Origin: Pseudomonadota bacterium
GTDB lineage: Bacteria; Pseudomonadota; Gammaproteobacteria; Pseudomonadales; Pseudomonadaceae
Length of the DNA stretch: 8,262 nucleotides
Assembly (NCBI GenBank): GCA_023431055.1
Contig: JAEYXX010000017.1
Coordinates: 1-8,262, forward strand
Direction of reading: 5' to 3'
Shown: positions 1 through 6,887 of the stretch, piece by piece
Layout of the letters: each line of letters starts with the position of its first letter
Position numbering within the stretch: the first letter of the stretch is position 1
Position numbers and translations under genes: made by a program
Notes under the pieces: model-generated
The model's database searches: none
Told to the model about the DNA's origin: nothing
The model's input: the letters and a program-made list of their open reading frames with translations, nothing else

Positions 1-93
1 TTTCTCGTTCGCGCCGATGGCAGCGACGGCAACTTCGTACGTTCGGACGATCCGGACATGCTGATCCCATCGTGGGAAATCTTTAGCTGGTAA
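1..93 (+). CDS. DUF2782-like small protein, C-terminal 30 residues (partial)
   Basis: An open frame enters from the left edge and ends at TAA (91-93). The visible residues end in SWEIFSW and include a charged, glycine-rich stretch (RADGSDGNFVRSDDPD). From memory this resembles the C-terminus of the small DUF2782 proteins encoded just before the homoserine kinase gene, near polA, in Pseudomonas. The function of that family is not known to me. The stop lies 16 bases before the thrB start on the same strand, so the two genes are probably co-transcribed. The N-terminus is outside the window, so the family call rests on a short tail plus gene order. Confidence 0.7.
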   Translation, partial: FLVRADGSDGNFVRSDDPDMLIPSWEIFSW

Positions 94-109
94 GCGATTA
101 AGGTCTGAT

Positions 110-1060
110 ATGTCGGTATTCACCCCCCTGGAGCGTCATGAGCTCGAAGTCTTCCTGGCGCCCTACGGGCTTGGTCGGTTGCGCGATTTCCAGGGTATTG
201 CTGCAGGCAGCGAAAACAGCAACTTCTTCGTCAGCCTGGAGCAGGGCGAGTACGTTCTGACCCTGGTGGAGCGCGGCCCGGTGGCCGACCTGCCGTTCTT
301 CATCGAACTGCTCGACGTACTCCACGATGCCGGCCTGCCGGTGCCCTACGCCCTGCGCACGCAGGATGGCGAGGCACTGCGCAGCCTGGCGGAGAAACCG
401 GCGCTGTTGCAGCCACGGCTGTCCGGCAAGCATGTGCGCGAGGCCAACGCCCATCACTGTCAGGAAGTGGGTAGCCTGCTGGCGCGCATTCACCTCGCCA
501 CGCGTGATGCGCCGATCGAACGGCGCAGCGACCGCGGCCTGGACTGGATGCTCGCCGAAGGTCCGAGTCAGGCACTGAAGCTCGACGAGCAGGCTTTGCC
601 GCTGCTGCGTGATGCACTGGCCGAGATCGCCGAGCTGAAGCCGCGCATCCTCGCTCTGCCAAGAGCCAACCTGCATGCCGACCTGTTCCGCGACAACGCG
701 CTATTCGACGGCAACCATCTGGCCGGGGTGATCGATTTCTACAATGCCTGCTCCGGGCCGATGCTCTACGACCTGGCGATTACCCTGAACGACTGGTGCT
801 CGCACGAAGACGGCAGCCTCGACGGCACTCGCGCCCGCGCTCTGCTGGGGGCCTATGCGGCTCTACGCCCATTCAGCGCTGCCGAAGCCGAGCTGTGGCC
901 GGCCATGCTGCGCGTGGCCTGCGTGCGCTTCTGGCTGTCACGCCTGATCGCCGCCGAATCCTTCGCCGGGCAGGAAGTGCTGATCCACGACCCCGCCGAA
1001 TTCCAACGCCGCCTGGCGCAGCGTCAGCAGGTCGATCTGCCGCTACCATTCGCCTTGTAG
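110..1060 (+). CDS. thrB: Homoserine kinase, APH-fold type
   Basis: Phosphorylates L-homoserine to O-phosphohomoserine with ATP, the step before threonine synthase; cytoplasmic. The 316-residue product belongs to the aminoglycoside-phosphotransferase/choline-kinase fold and not to the GHMP kinase family of E. coli ThrB. The nucleotide-binding N-lobe contains GSENSNFFV (about residues 33-41). The catalytic loop NLHADLFRDN gives His189, Asp191 and Asn196 (HxDxxxxN), and VIDF supplies the metal-binding Asp209. The ATG at 110 is preceded by AAGGT at a spacing of about 6 bases, and the full N-lobe begins right after it. Its TAG stop (1058-1060) lies inside the first bases of an inverted repeat. 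It is convergent with the oxidase cluster. Length and motifs look intact. The family call is firm; the homoserine substrate rests on overall resemblance to Pseudomonas ThrB and on context. Confidence 0.93.
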   Translation: MSVFTPLERHELEVFLAPYGLGRLRDFQGIAAGSENSNFFVSLEQGEYVLTLVERGPVADLPFFIELLDVLHDAGLPVPYALRTQDGEALRSLAEKPALLQPRLSGKHVREANAHHCQEVGSLLARIHLATRDAPIERRSDRGLDWMLAEGPSQALKLDEQALPLLRDALAEIAELKPRILALPRANLHADLFRDNALFDGNHLAGVIDFYNACSGPMLYDLAITLNDWCSHEDGSLDGTRARALLGAYAALRPFSAAEAELWPAMLRVACVRFWLSRLIAAESFAGQEVLIHDPAEFQRRLAQRQQVDLPLPFAL

Positions 1061-1130
1061 GGTGGATCACGCTTCATCGATCCACCATGGCGCGCACTGC
1101 GGTGGATGAAAAGAGCGTCATCCACCCTAC
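1057..1130. repeat. 74-bp nested inverted repeat between convergent genes
   Basis: Two 30-base arms, 1057-1086 and 1101-1130, are inverted copies of each other (24 of 30 positions match by eye) around a 14-base centre. The outer ends are GTAGGGTGGAT and ATCCACCCTAC. Each arm is itself a small hairpin, because it starts with GGTGGAT and ends with ATCCACC. The RNA could therefore fold either as one long stem or as two separate hairpins. GTAGGGTGGAT-type repeats are, from memory, scattered between genes in several Pseudomonas genomes and behave like REP- or MITE-type elements. The element lies between the ends of thrB and sco and includes the thrB stop codon. No T-run follows, so it is not a classical intrinsic terminator, but it could stabilise 3' ends or limit read-through on both strands. 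Confidence 0.85.
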
Positions 1131-1148
1131 GCAAACACGGGCGTGCCG

Positions 1149-1781
1149 TTAGCTACCGGAAACCAGCCCCGGCAGTTGCGCCGCCAGCTTGGCGTTGTTG
1201 ATCGGCGCACGGATGAAACCGCGCTGGGTGCCATCCGGGCCGATGATCACCAGGTTGCCGCTGTGATCGACAGTGTAGTTCTCCTTGCTGGTGTCAGCCG
1301 GGATGTAGGGAATGCTCACCGAATTGGCGAACTTCTGCAGGGTTTCCTCTTCGCCCGTCAGGCCCTTGAAGCCCGCATTGAAGAAGCCCAGGTACTTGCT
1401 CAATTGCTCCGGTGTATCACGATGCGGATCAACGCTGACCATTACAACCTCGAGTCGCGCGCGGGTTTCTTCGGGTAGCTGTGTCTGCAATTGGCGCAGC
1501 TGGGCGAGAGTCGCCGGGCAGATGTCCGGGCAGTAGGTGTAGCCGAAGAACAGCAGCTTCCAGTCGCCCTTGAGCTGATCGACCGCGACCTCCTTGCCGT
1601 CCTGATCCACCAGGGTCAGCGCCGGCAGGCTGCGGTTCTGCGGCAGCAGGACGATGCCCGCGTCGAGCAGCGCCGCCGGATCGCCCTGGCTCTTGCTGCT
1701 GAGCACCTTGTTGACGGTTAGGCCCAGCACCAGGGCCACGATGGCGACGAGAACGAAAACCGTTGTGTGGGTACGCGTCAT
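1149..1781 (-). CDS. sco: Sco1/SenC-family copper chaperone for CuA assembly
   Basis: A membrane-anchored periplasmic thioredoxin-fold protein that delivers copper to, or reduces, the CuA site of oxidase subunit II. The 210-residue product has one N-terminal membrane anchor (about residues 7-25) and then a Sco domain. The copper ligands are visible: YCPDIC gives Cys84 and Cys88 (CxxxC), and VDHSGNL gives His173. The VSVDPHRDTPEQL segment after the second core strand is also typical of the family. The ATG at 1781 is preceded by AAGG 6 bases upstream, and that AAGG overlaps the TAA stop of cyoE, so translation is probably coupled. It is the last gene of the oxidase cluster. Length is normal for the family and all key residues are present. 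Confidence 0.95.
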   Translation of the reverse strand: MTRTHTTVFVLVAIVALVLGLTVNKVLSSKSQGDPAALLDAGIVLLPQNRSLPALTLVDQDGKEVAVDQLKGDWKLLFFGYTYCPDICPATLAQLRQLQTQLPEETRARLEVVMVSVDPHRDTPEQLSKYLGFFNAGFKGLTGEEETLQKFANSVSIPYIPADTSKENYTVDHSGNLVIIGPDGTQRGFIRAPINNAKLAAQLPGLVSGS

Positions 1782-1789
1782 GAAGAGCC

Positions 1790-2689
1790 TTAGATATTCA
1801 GCAGCAGGTAATGGTCCGCGAGTAGCGCGATAAACAGCAGGAACAGGTACCAGATACTGTACTTGAAGGTGTTGATCGCCGCGTGCGGTTTGCTGTCACG
1901 GTACAGCACCCAGGCCCAATGCAGGAAGCGCCCGCCCAGCAGCAAGGCGCAGGCAAGGTACAGCGGCCCGCTCATATGGATGGCGTAGGGCAGCAGGGTC
2001 ACCGCGAACATCACCAGGGTGTAGAGCAGGATATGCACCTTGGTGTAGTGTTCGCCGTGGGTCACCGGCAGCATGGGGATGTCGGCCTTGGCGTATTCGG
2101 CCTTGCGATGAATGGCCAGCGCCCAGAAGTGCGGCGGCGTCCAGGCGAAGATGATCAGCACCAGCAGCAGCGGCTCGGCACTCAGGTGGCCGGTGACGGC
2201 AACCCAGCCCAGCAACGGCGGTGCAGCACCAGCCAGGCCGCCGATCACAATGTTCTGCGGCGTCGCGCGCTTGAGAAAGCCGGTGTAGATCACCGCATAA
2301 CCGAGCAACGAGGCCAGGGTCAGCCAGGCGGCCAGTTCGTTGGTGAACACCATCAGCAGGCTCATGCCGGCGATGGCCAGAGCCAGGGCGAAAGTCAGCG
2401 CAGCCACCGGCGAAACGCGTCCAGCCGTGACTGGCCGCTTGTGCGTGCGCGCCATGATCGAGTCGATGCGCCGATCCACCACATGGTTGACCGCCGCCGC
2501 CGCACCAGCACACAGGCCGATACCGAGGTTGCCGAACAACAGCACGGTCCAGGGCACGCCCGCACGGGTGGCGAGGAACATGCCGACCAGCGAGGTGATC
2601 AGCATCAGCATCACCACCCGCGGCTTGGTCAGCTCCAGATAATCGCGCCAGGTGGCACGCTCGGAGTGAGTGCTCAGCATCGTCGCCAT
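1790..2689 (-). CDS. cyoE: Heme O synthase (protoheme IX farnesyltransferase)
   Basis: Transfers a farnesyl group to heme B to make heme O, the precursor of heme A; also named ctaB or COX10. An integral membrane UbiA-family prenyltransferase of 299 residues, predominantly hydrophobic with multiple membrane helices. TKPRVV lies near residues 21-26. The Asp-rich prenyl-diphosphate motif NHVVDRRID gives Asn68, Asp72 and Asp76, followed by RTHKRPV. A second conserved segment, LKRATPQN, and DIPMLPVTHG also fit the family. The frame stays open upstream to 3142, but the ATG at 2689 is chosen because AAGGAG (2697-2702) precedes it by 7 bases and the family's N-terminus begins there. The longer version would run through ctaA. 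It lies 23 bases after the ctaA stop. Confidence 0.96.
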   Translation of the reverse strand: MATMLSTHSERATWRDYLELTKPRVVMLMLITSLVGMFLATRAGVPWTVLLFGNLGIGLCAGAAAAVNHVVDRRIDSIMARTHKRPVTAGRVSPVAALTFALALAIAGMSLLMVFTNELAAWLTLASLLGYAVIYTGFLKRATPQNIVIGGLAGAAPPLLGWVAVTGHLSAEPLLLVLIIFAWTPPHFWALAIHRKAEYAKADIPMLPVTHGEHYTKVHILLYTLVMFAVTLLPYAIHMSGPLYLACALLLGGRFLHWAWVLYRDSKPHAAINTFKYSIWYLFLLFIALLADHYLLLNI

Positions 2690-2712
2690 GGCATTTCTCC
2701 TTGATTCGTTAT

Positions 2713-3768
2713 TTACCGGCCTTGAACCAGACCGTTGGAAATCAGAGTCGTGCGCCTTTCCGCTACATCGGATGTCGCACGAGCTGCCGCAGAGGGTGCC
2801 CGCAGGCGATAGTTGATCAGCACCATGGTCAGTAGCAGAGCGGCGCCGCCTGCGTTGTGCGCCACTGCCACCAGCAGCGGCAGGTGGAAGACCACGTTGC
2901 TGATGCCCAGGCCGACCTGCACGGCCAACGCCAGCAGCAGCAACCCGGCCAGGCGCGGCAGCCCGGCCGTGTGCAGTCGCCAGGCCAGGACCAGCAGCGC
3001 CAGCGTGACCAGCAGCGCACCGATGCGATGGCTCATGTGAATGGCGGTGCGCGCGTCGCTGTCGAGCTGCCCGCCCAGGTAGTTGGGGCCGATATGCTGG
3101 GTCAGGTGAAAGCCCTTGCCGAAGTCCATCGCCGGCCACCATTCACCATGGCAGGTGGGCAGGTCGACGCAGGCGACCGCGGCGTAGTTGGAACTGACCC
3201 AGCCGCCAAGGGCGATCTGCCCGATCACCAGCAGCAGGCATGCCGCCGCCAGGGCACGCAGGCGCCCCGGCAATTGCAGCGGGGCGAAGCGCCCGGACAG
3301 ACGCAAGGTGAGCAAGGTCAGCAGGCTGAGAGTGGCGAAGCCGCCGAGCAGGTGGGCGGTGACCACCTGCGGCCACAGCTGGAGGGTGACCGTCCACATG
3401 CCGAAGGCGCCCTGCAGGATCACCAGCGCCAGGATCGCCAGCGGCAGTTTGACGGGTTGCGTGGGCTCCTCACGACGGCGCACGGCCTGGATGGCGATGA
3501 TCAGGATCACCAACCCGAGCGCACCTGCGAAGTAGCGGTGGATCATCTCGTACCAGCCCTTGGCGACTTCCACCGGTGCCTCGGGGAAGCGCGCCTCGGC
3601 GATGGCCTGCTTGTGCTCGCTCATCGGCACGCCGAGAAAGCCGTAACAGCCCGGCCAATCCGGGCAACCGAGGCCCGCATGGGTCAGGCGGGTGTAGGCA
3701 CCTAACAGCACCACCACCACGGTCAGGAGGGTCGCGAACAACGCTAGGCGATAACCGGGTTTGTGCAT
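2713..3768 (-). CDS. ctaA: Heme A synthase (COX15/CtaA family)
   Basis: Oxidises the C8 methyl group of heme O to a formyl group, giving heme A for the aa3 oxidase; a polytopic inner-membrane protein. The 351-residue product shows two related four-helix halves. Four likely heme-ligand histidines sit in helices: His77 (EMIHR), His139 (VTAH), His247 (HMSHR) and His304 (VAHN). Paired cysteines lie in the loops of each half: Cys35/Cys41 in AGLGCPDWPGC and Cys200/Cys206 in ACVDLPTCHG. The TRLTHAGLG signature follows the first helix. The ATG at 3768 has AAGGAG 5 bases upstream (3774-3779 on the complement). It lies 55 bases after the 192-residue gene and 23 bases before cyoE, matching its place between heme O synthesis and oxidase assembly. 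Confidence 0.95.
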   Translation of the reverse strand: MHKPGYRLALFATLLTVVVVLLGAYTRLTHAGLGCPDWPGCYGFLGVPMSEHKQAIAEARFPEAPVEVAKGWYEMIHRYFAGALGLVILIIAIQAVRRREEPTQPVKLPLAILALVILQGAFGMWTVTLQLWPQVVTAHLLGGFATLSLLTLLTLRLSGRFAPLQLPGRLRALAAACLLLVIGQIALGGWVSSNYAAVACVDLPTCHGEWWPAMDFGKGFHLTQHIGPNYLGGQLDSDARTAIHMSHRIGALLVTLALLVLAWRLHTAGLPRLAGLLLLALAVQVGLGISNVVFHLPLLVAVAHNAGGAALLLTMVLINYRLRAPSAAARATSDVAERRTTLISNGLVQGR

Positions 3769-3823
3769 GTCGACTCCTTGGGCACGGGGCTTGGCGCGCT
3801 GTCGATATGGACAGGACGAAGCG

Positions 3824-4402
3824 TCAGCCGATCAGGGAAATTTTCAGCAGGTAACGCAGATCATCGAGAATCGCCTTGCCGTTGCTGCCGGCCGGATAGC
3901 GCAGCACCAGATTGCCGTGCGGGTCGACCAGCCACAGCTGCGCACCGGGCACCGCCTCGGCGGCCTTGTCGTAGGCCTGCAGATCCAGCTGATAGCGCCC
4001 AAGCTGCGGGTACTCGCGCTTGAGCGTGGCGTCGTAGTCGGCCGGCAGCGGCTCGGCCAGCGCCAGACCATGGCTGGCACGGGACGTCTCGCGGTTGAGG
4101 CCGATCTGGATCTGCCGCGCCAGGTAGACCAGCTGCTGGCAGTCGGCCTCGCAGGCTCCAGGTGCCGTCACCAGAATCTGCCAGCGCGGCTCGACTTCAC
4201 CCTGTACGCCGAGGTCGGCCAGGGTGCGGCCGTCACCGATCAGCACACCGTGATAGCTGCGCGTTTCCGGCACCCAGAAGCGCCACTGATACATGGCACT
4301 GGCGAGGAACATCGGCCCGATGGCAATGGCCAGGATCAGCAGCAACTGCAGGCGCCCACGGCCCTTGCGCGGAGACTCAGGCATGGCGATGGCTGGGTTC
4401 AT
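3824..4402 (-). CDS. Membrane-anchored Sco-like protein with CxxxC, oxidase cluster
   Basis: A conserved but poorly characterised companion of Pseudomonas aa3 oxidase genes, 192 residues long. A short basic N-terminus is followed by one membrane helix (about 18-40), with the rest probably periplasmic. ACEADC gives Cys84 and Cys88, a CxxxC at the same residue numbers as in the Sco protein of this window. Near the C-terminus, VDPHGNLVL (159-167) resembles the VDHSGNLVI segment that carries the Sco copper-ligand histidine, with the His one residue later (His162). I infer a diverged thioredoxin/Sco fold with a role in copper or thiol handling during oxidase assembly; this is unproven. The ATG at 4402 is chosen because GGGAG (4410-4414) lies 7 bases upstream; in-frame ATGs at 4420 and 4486 have poorer context. 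The start overlaps the SURF1 end by 26 bases, implying coupled translation. Confidence 0.85.
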   Translation of the reverse strand: MNPAIAMPESPRKGRGRLQLLLILAIAIGPMFLASAMYQWRFWVPETRSYHGVLIGDGRTLADLGVQGEVEPRWQILVTAPGACEADCQQLVYLARQIQIGLNRETSRASHGLALAEPLPADYDATLKREYPQLGRYQLDLQAYDKAAEAVPGAQLWLVDPHGNLVLRYPAGSNGKAILDDLRYLLKISLIG

Positions 4403-5108
4403 GACGGCTCTCCCGTGCATTGTGAATTCCGAGATAGATGAACAGGCCCAGCAGCGCGGCCGCCAAGGCGAACCACTGCACCGCATAGCCCAGATGCTTG
4501 CTCGGGCTCATGGCCACCACCGGCCAGTCGACCCGATAGCTGGCCGGACCATCCTCCAGCCGCGCTTCGAACGGCAGGCCACCACGGCCCAGTTGCTGCC
4601 AGAGATTTTCCGCCTCGACCTGAGTGATCAGCCGCGGCCAGCCATCGGTCGCTGCACCGGAGCGCAGATTCAACCCGCCGGAAGGTGCGACGTAGATCCA
4701 GGCCGTGAGTTGCAGCACGCCATCGGGGGTATCGAATTGCGGCGTTGTGCGTCGGTCCGGCCAGGGCAGCCAACCGCGGTTGAGCAGTACCCAGAGGCCG
4801 CTGGACTGGTCATAGAAGGGTTGCAGCAACTCGACGCCGGCATAGCCATCGCGGACGCGGCTATCGAGCAACAGACTGTGCTCGGCGTCGAAGTGCCCGC
4901 GCAGCTGTACGCGGCGGTAAGCCGGATCACGCATGGGTTCGAGCTTTTCGAGACTGATCGGCTCGGCCTGACGCCGCACCTCGAAGCTGGCCAGCAGCTG
5001 GCGCTTCTCATCGCCACGCTGCAGCTGCCAGAAGCCCAGCCAGACCAGGCCCGGCAACAGCAGGGCGACCAGCAGGCTGGGTAGCCAACCAGGACGGAAG
5101 GCGCTCAT
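4377..5108 (-). CDS. SURF1-family cytochrome oxidase assembly protein
   Basis: Assists insertion or retention of heme a in subunit I of heme-copper oxidases; an inner-membrane protein with a large periplasmic loop. The 243-residue product has the family layout. The first membrane helix (about 10-29) ends in the signature GFWQLQRGDEK. The periplasmic domain includes VLLNRGWLPW. The C-terminal helix (about 207-228) begins with SPSKHLGYAVQWF, matching the SURF1 signature ahead of the second helix. The ATG at 5108 has only a weak upstream purine run (GGCAGGG), so translation may be modest, but no better start is visible before the first helix. It overlaps the downstream Sco-like gene by 26 bases and is divergent from the DUF2909 gene, with 71 bases between their starts. 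Confidence 0.94.
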   Translation of the reverse strand: MSAFRPGWLPSLLVALLLPGLVWLGFWQLQRGDEKRQLLASFEVRRQAEPISLEKLEPMRDPAYRRVQLRGHFDAEHSLLLDSRVRDGYAGVELLQPFYDQSSGLWVLLNRGWLPWPDRRTTPQFDTPDGVLQLTAWIYVAPSGGLNLRSGAATDGWPRLITQVEAENLWQQLGRGGLPFEARLEDGPASYRVDWPVVAMSPSKHLGYAVQWFALAAALLGLFIYLGIHNARESRHEPSHRHA

Positions 5109-5140
5109 TGCGCCCTGCCGTTACGATCGGGGTTGCTGGC

Positions 5141-5146
5141 TATACT
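5141..5146 (+). promoter_or_regulatory. Possible -10 box for the DUF2909 gene
   Basis: TATACT lies 33 bases before the ATG of the small plus-strand gene, in the only spacer between divergent genes in the window (5109-5179). It matches the sigma-70 -10 consensus in five of six positions, but I see no convincing -35 box 16-18 bases upstream. The opposite strand of the same spacer has TTGAAG and TATAGC only 13 bases apart, so a promoter for SURF1 is not clear. Confidence 0.35.
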
Positions 5147-5179
5147 GCATTGCATCACTTCAATCCCCCGGAGTCTCGC

Positions 5180-5383
5180 ATGCTCAAGGCCGCGATCATC
5201 CTCATGCTGCTGGCCACTCTCGCCAGCCTGTTCAGCGGCCTGTTCTTCCTGGTCAAGGACGAAGGCCATGGTTCCCGCGTGGTAGGCGCTCTGACTGTCC
5301 GTGTCGGCCTGACCGCCATTACCGTTGCCCTGATCGCCTGGGGCTTCTACTCAGGGCAACTGGTCTCTCACGTCACCTGGTAG
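5180..5383 (+). CDS. DUF2909 twin-transmembrane small protein
   Basis: A 67-residue protein made almost entirely of two membrane helices (about residues 3-24 and 36-58), joined by a charged turn KDEGHGSRVVGAL. This matches the small DUF2909 or twin-transmembrane proteins found within Pseudomonas cytochrome oxidase clusters; no function is established to my knowledge. The ATG at 5180 is preceded by GGAG (5170-5173) at a spacing of 6, which favours it over a longer in-frame start at 5108. It is the only plus-strand gene inside the oxidase cluster, divergent from SURF1 and convergent with coxC, whose stop lies 17 bases beyond its own. Size, topology and location suggest an oxidase-associated small membrane protein, but that is inference. 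Confidence 0.9.
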   Translation: MLKAAIILMLLATLASLFSGLFFLVKDEGHGSRVVGALTVRVGLTAITVALIAWGFYSGQLVSHVTW

Positions 5384-5388
5384 GCCAC

Positions 5389-5403
5389 AAGCGGCAGCCG
5401 CTA
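5389..5403. other. Short dyad between convergent coxC and DUF2909 ends
   Basis: AGCGG-CAG-CCGCT (5390-5402) can form a 5-base-pair GC-rich hairpin with a three-base loop, and it overlaps the coxC stop codon. It occupies most of the 17-base gap between the two convergent genes. It has no T-run on either strand and is too short to call a terminator with confidence. Confidence 0.25.
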
Positions 5404-6297
5404 AAGCACATAGACGAAGATGAACAGGCCGAGCCAGACCACGTCGACGAAGTGCCAATACCAGGCGGCCGCTTCGAAACCGAAATGCTGATCGGGATCA
5501 AAGTGCCCGCGCATGATGCGTACCAGCATCACCACCAGAATCAACGTACCGAGCGTCACGTGCGCACCGTGGAAGCCAGTGAGCATGAAGAAGGTCGCGC
5601 CGTAGATACCTGAGCCCAGGGTCAGCCCGAGCTCGGTGTAGGCCTCGATGTACTCCTCGACCTGAAAGAACAGGAACGCCAGGGCCAGCACGATGGTCGC
5701 GGCCAGCCAGGCCTTGAGCGGGCCACGGTGATTCTTCTTCAGGGCATGGTGGGCGAAGGTGATGGTGAAGCTGGAGGACACCAGCAAGATGGTGTTGACC
5801 AGCGGCAGATGCCAGGGGTCGATCACCCCGCTCGGTGGCGGGAACAGCTTGGAATCGGGATTCTGCAACATCGGCCAGCTGTATTCGAAGCCTTCCCAGA
5901 GCATGTTGGCGACGCCCTTGTCACCCTCGCCGCCGAGCCAGGGACCGGCCCACATGCGGATGTAGAACAGGGCACCGAAGAAGGCGGCGAAGAACATCAC
6001 CTCGGAAAAAATGAACCAGCTCATGCCCCAACGAAAGGAGCGATCCATCTGCGCGCTGTAGAGACCGGCACGGCTTTCCTTGATGACGTTGCCGAACCAG
6101 CCGAACAGCATCCAGGCCAGGATCAACCCACCAACGAAGAAGATCAGCGGACCGTTGGAGCCATCGCGCCCCGCCGACAGATCGTTGAACCAGGTGCCGA
6201 CACCGTAGAAGGTAACCAGCAGGCCAATGCTGGCGACGATGGGCCATTTGCTTTGTGCCGGTACGTAATAGTTCTCGTGCGTTTCGTGACTCGACAT
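5401..6297 (-). CDS. coxC: Cytochrome c oxidase subunit III (aa3 type)
   Basis: The membrane core subunit without redox centres that stabilises subunit I; also named ctaE. The 298-residue product is consistent with the usual seven membrane helices. Recognisable segments are MSWFIFSEVMFF (helix with the conserved Glu), the FAHHAL region, FFQVEEYIEAY, FMLTGFHGAHVTLGT and the C-terminal AWYWHFVDVVWLGLFIFVYVL region. The 40-odd residue insert around GPWLGGEGDKGVANMLWEG, between helices, looks like the longer proteobacterial form. The ATG at 6297 has AAGGAG 7 bases upstream (6305-6310 on the complement). That box overlaps the TAA stop of ctaG, so translation is probably coupled. It ends convergently with the DUF2909 gene. 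Confidence 0.97.
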   Translation of the reverse strand: MSSHETHENYYVPAQSKWPIVASIGLLVTFYGVGTWFNDLSAGRDGSNGPLIFFVGGLILAWMLFGWFGNVIKESRAGLYSAQMDRSFRWGMSWFIFSEVMFFAAFFGALFYIRMWAGPWLGGEGDKGVANMLWEGFEYSWPMLQNPDSKLFPPPSGVIDPWHLPLVNTILLVSSSFTITFAHHALKKNHRGPLKAWLAATIVLALAFLFFQVEEYIEAYTELGLTLGSGIYGATFFMLTGFHGAHVTLGTLILVVMLVRIMRGHFDPDQHFGFEAAAWYWHFVDVVWLGLFIFVYVL

Positions 6298-6308
6298 TGT
6301 TGTTCTCC

Positions 6309-6875
6309 TTATGGAGTCGCCCGCGCAAGGGTCGCCTGTGCCACTGGCGGTTTGCGTTCGGTGATATCGAACAGGGTGTAGCCCAGCGTCAGGTGCTTCA
6401 CGTCCTGTGGCAGGTCACGGTCGACGATGAAGCGCACCGGCATCTCGATGCGTTCGCCTGGCTGCAGCACCTGCTGGGTGAAACAGAAGCACTCGGTCTT
6501 GTGAAAGAAGGCCGCCGCCCGCGATGGCGATACGCTGGGGACGGCCTGCGCCATCATCGGCTGGTCGCTGGGGTTGTAGGCGACGAACAACATGTCGCGT
6601 ACTTCGCCCGGGTGAACCACCATTTCGTCCGCTTGCGGGCCGAACTCCCAGATCATCCCGGCCGAATTGGTGGCGAGAAACTGCACGCGCACCTGGCGCT
6701 GCTCGTCCACCAATTGCTCACCCTGATAGGCCCCGGCCGTCTTGCCGTTGATGCCGAACACCCGGCACATGGCATCGTAAAACGGTGGCAGGACGAAGAT
6801 GCCGAAGCAGAACATCACCACCACCACGAGCAACAGACGGGTAACCAGGCGACGAGTCGCGATGACCTCGCTCAC
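6309..6875 (-). CDS. ctaG: CtaG/Cox11 copper chaperone for CuB
   Basis: Delivers copper to the CuB site of oxidase subunit I; anchored in the inner membrane with a periplasmic immunoglobulin-like domain. The 188-residue product has one N-terminal membrane helix (about 10-30). The copper-binding CFCF motif, Cys129 and Cys131 in HKTECFCFTQQ, is intact. Other family segments are VFGINGKTAGAY after the helix and LTLGYTLFDI at the end. The start codon is GTG (6873-6875 on the complement), backed by a strong AGGAGGT 5 bases upstream that overlaps the coxA stop codon. It sits between coxA and coxC, its usual place in proteobacterial aa3 clusters. Confidence 0.97.
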   Translation of the reverse strand: MSEVIATRRLVTRLLLVVVVMFCFGIFVLPPFYDAMCRVFGINGKTAGAYQGEQLVDEQRQVRVQFLATNSAGMIWEFGPQADEMVVHPGEVRDMLFVAYNPSDQPMMAQAVPSVSPSRAAAFFHKTECFCFTQQVLQPGERIEMPVRFIVDRDLPQDVKHLTLGYTLFDITERKPPVAQATLARATP

Positions 6876-6880
6876 GGCAG

Positions 6881-6887
6881 ACCTCCT
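6881..6887 (-). promoter_or_regulatory. Strong ribosome binding site of ctaG overlapping coxA stop
   Basis: On the complement, AGGAGGT is a near-perfect match to the anti-Shine-Dalgarno sequence, 5 bases before the GTG start of ctaG. Its first two bases are the last two of the coxA TAG stop. The strong site likely offsets the GTG start, and the overlap suggests that ribosomes finishing coxA re-initiate on ctaG. Confidence 0.8.

Noticed and set aside
1057..1130. Inverted repeat as a classical rho-independent terminator or a CRISPR repeat.
   Set aside because: No T-run follows on either strand, and there is a single element with no regularly spaced copies in the window.
2690..3142. Possible 151-residue N-terminal extension of cyoE, giving a 450-residue protein.
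   Set aside because: It runs out of frame through ctaA, the added residues resemble nothing in the family, and a good ribosome binding site precedes the internal ATG at 2689.
1883..3705. Long plus-strand open frames of 273 and 282 codons opposite cyoE and ctaA.
   Set aside because: Both are opposite well-supported genes and encode low-complexity Gln/His/Arg-rich sequence, as expected from antisense of GC-biased codons.
3799..3814. Dyad CTGTC-GATATG-GACAG in the spacer before ctaA, possible operator.
   Set aside because: Arms are only 5 bases, there is no clear promoter beside it, and chance occurrence is likely.
5108..5179. Longer N-terminus for the DUF2909 protein from the ATG at 5108.
   Set aside because: The start is inside the SURF1 start codon region without a ribosome binding site, while GGAG precedes the ATG at 5180 and the family begins there.
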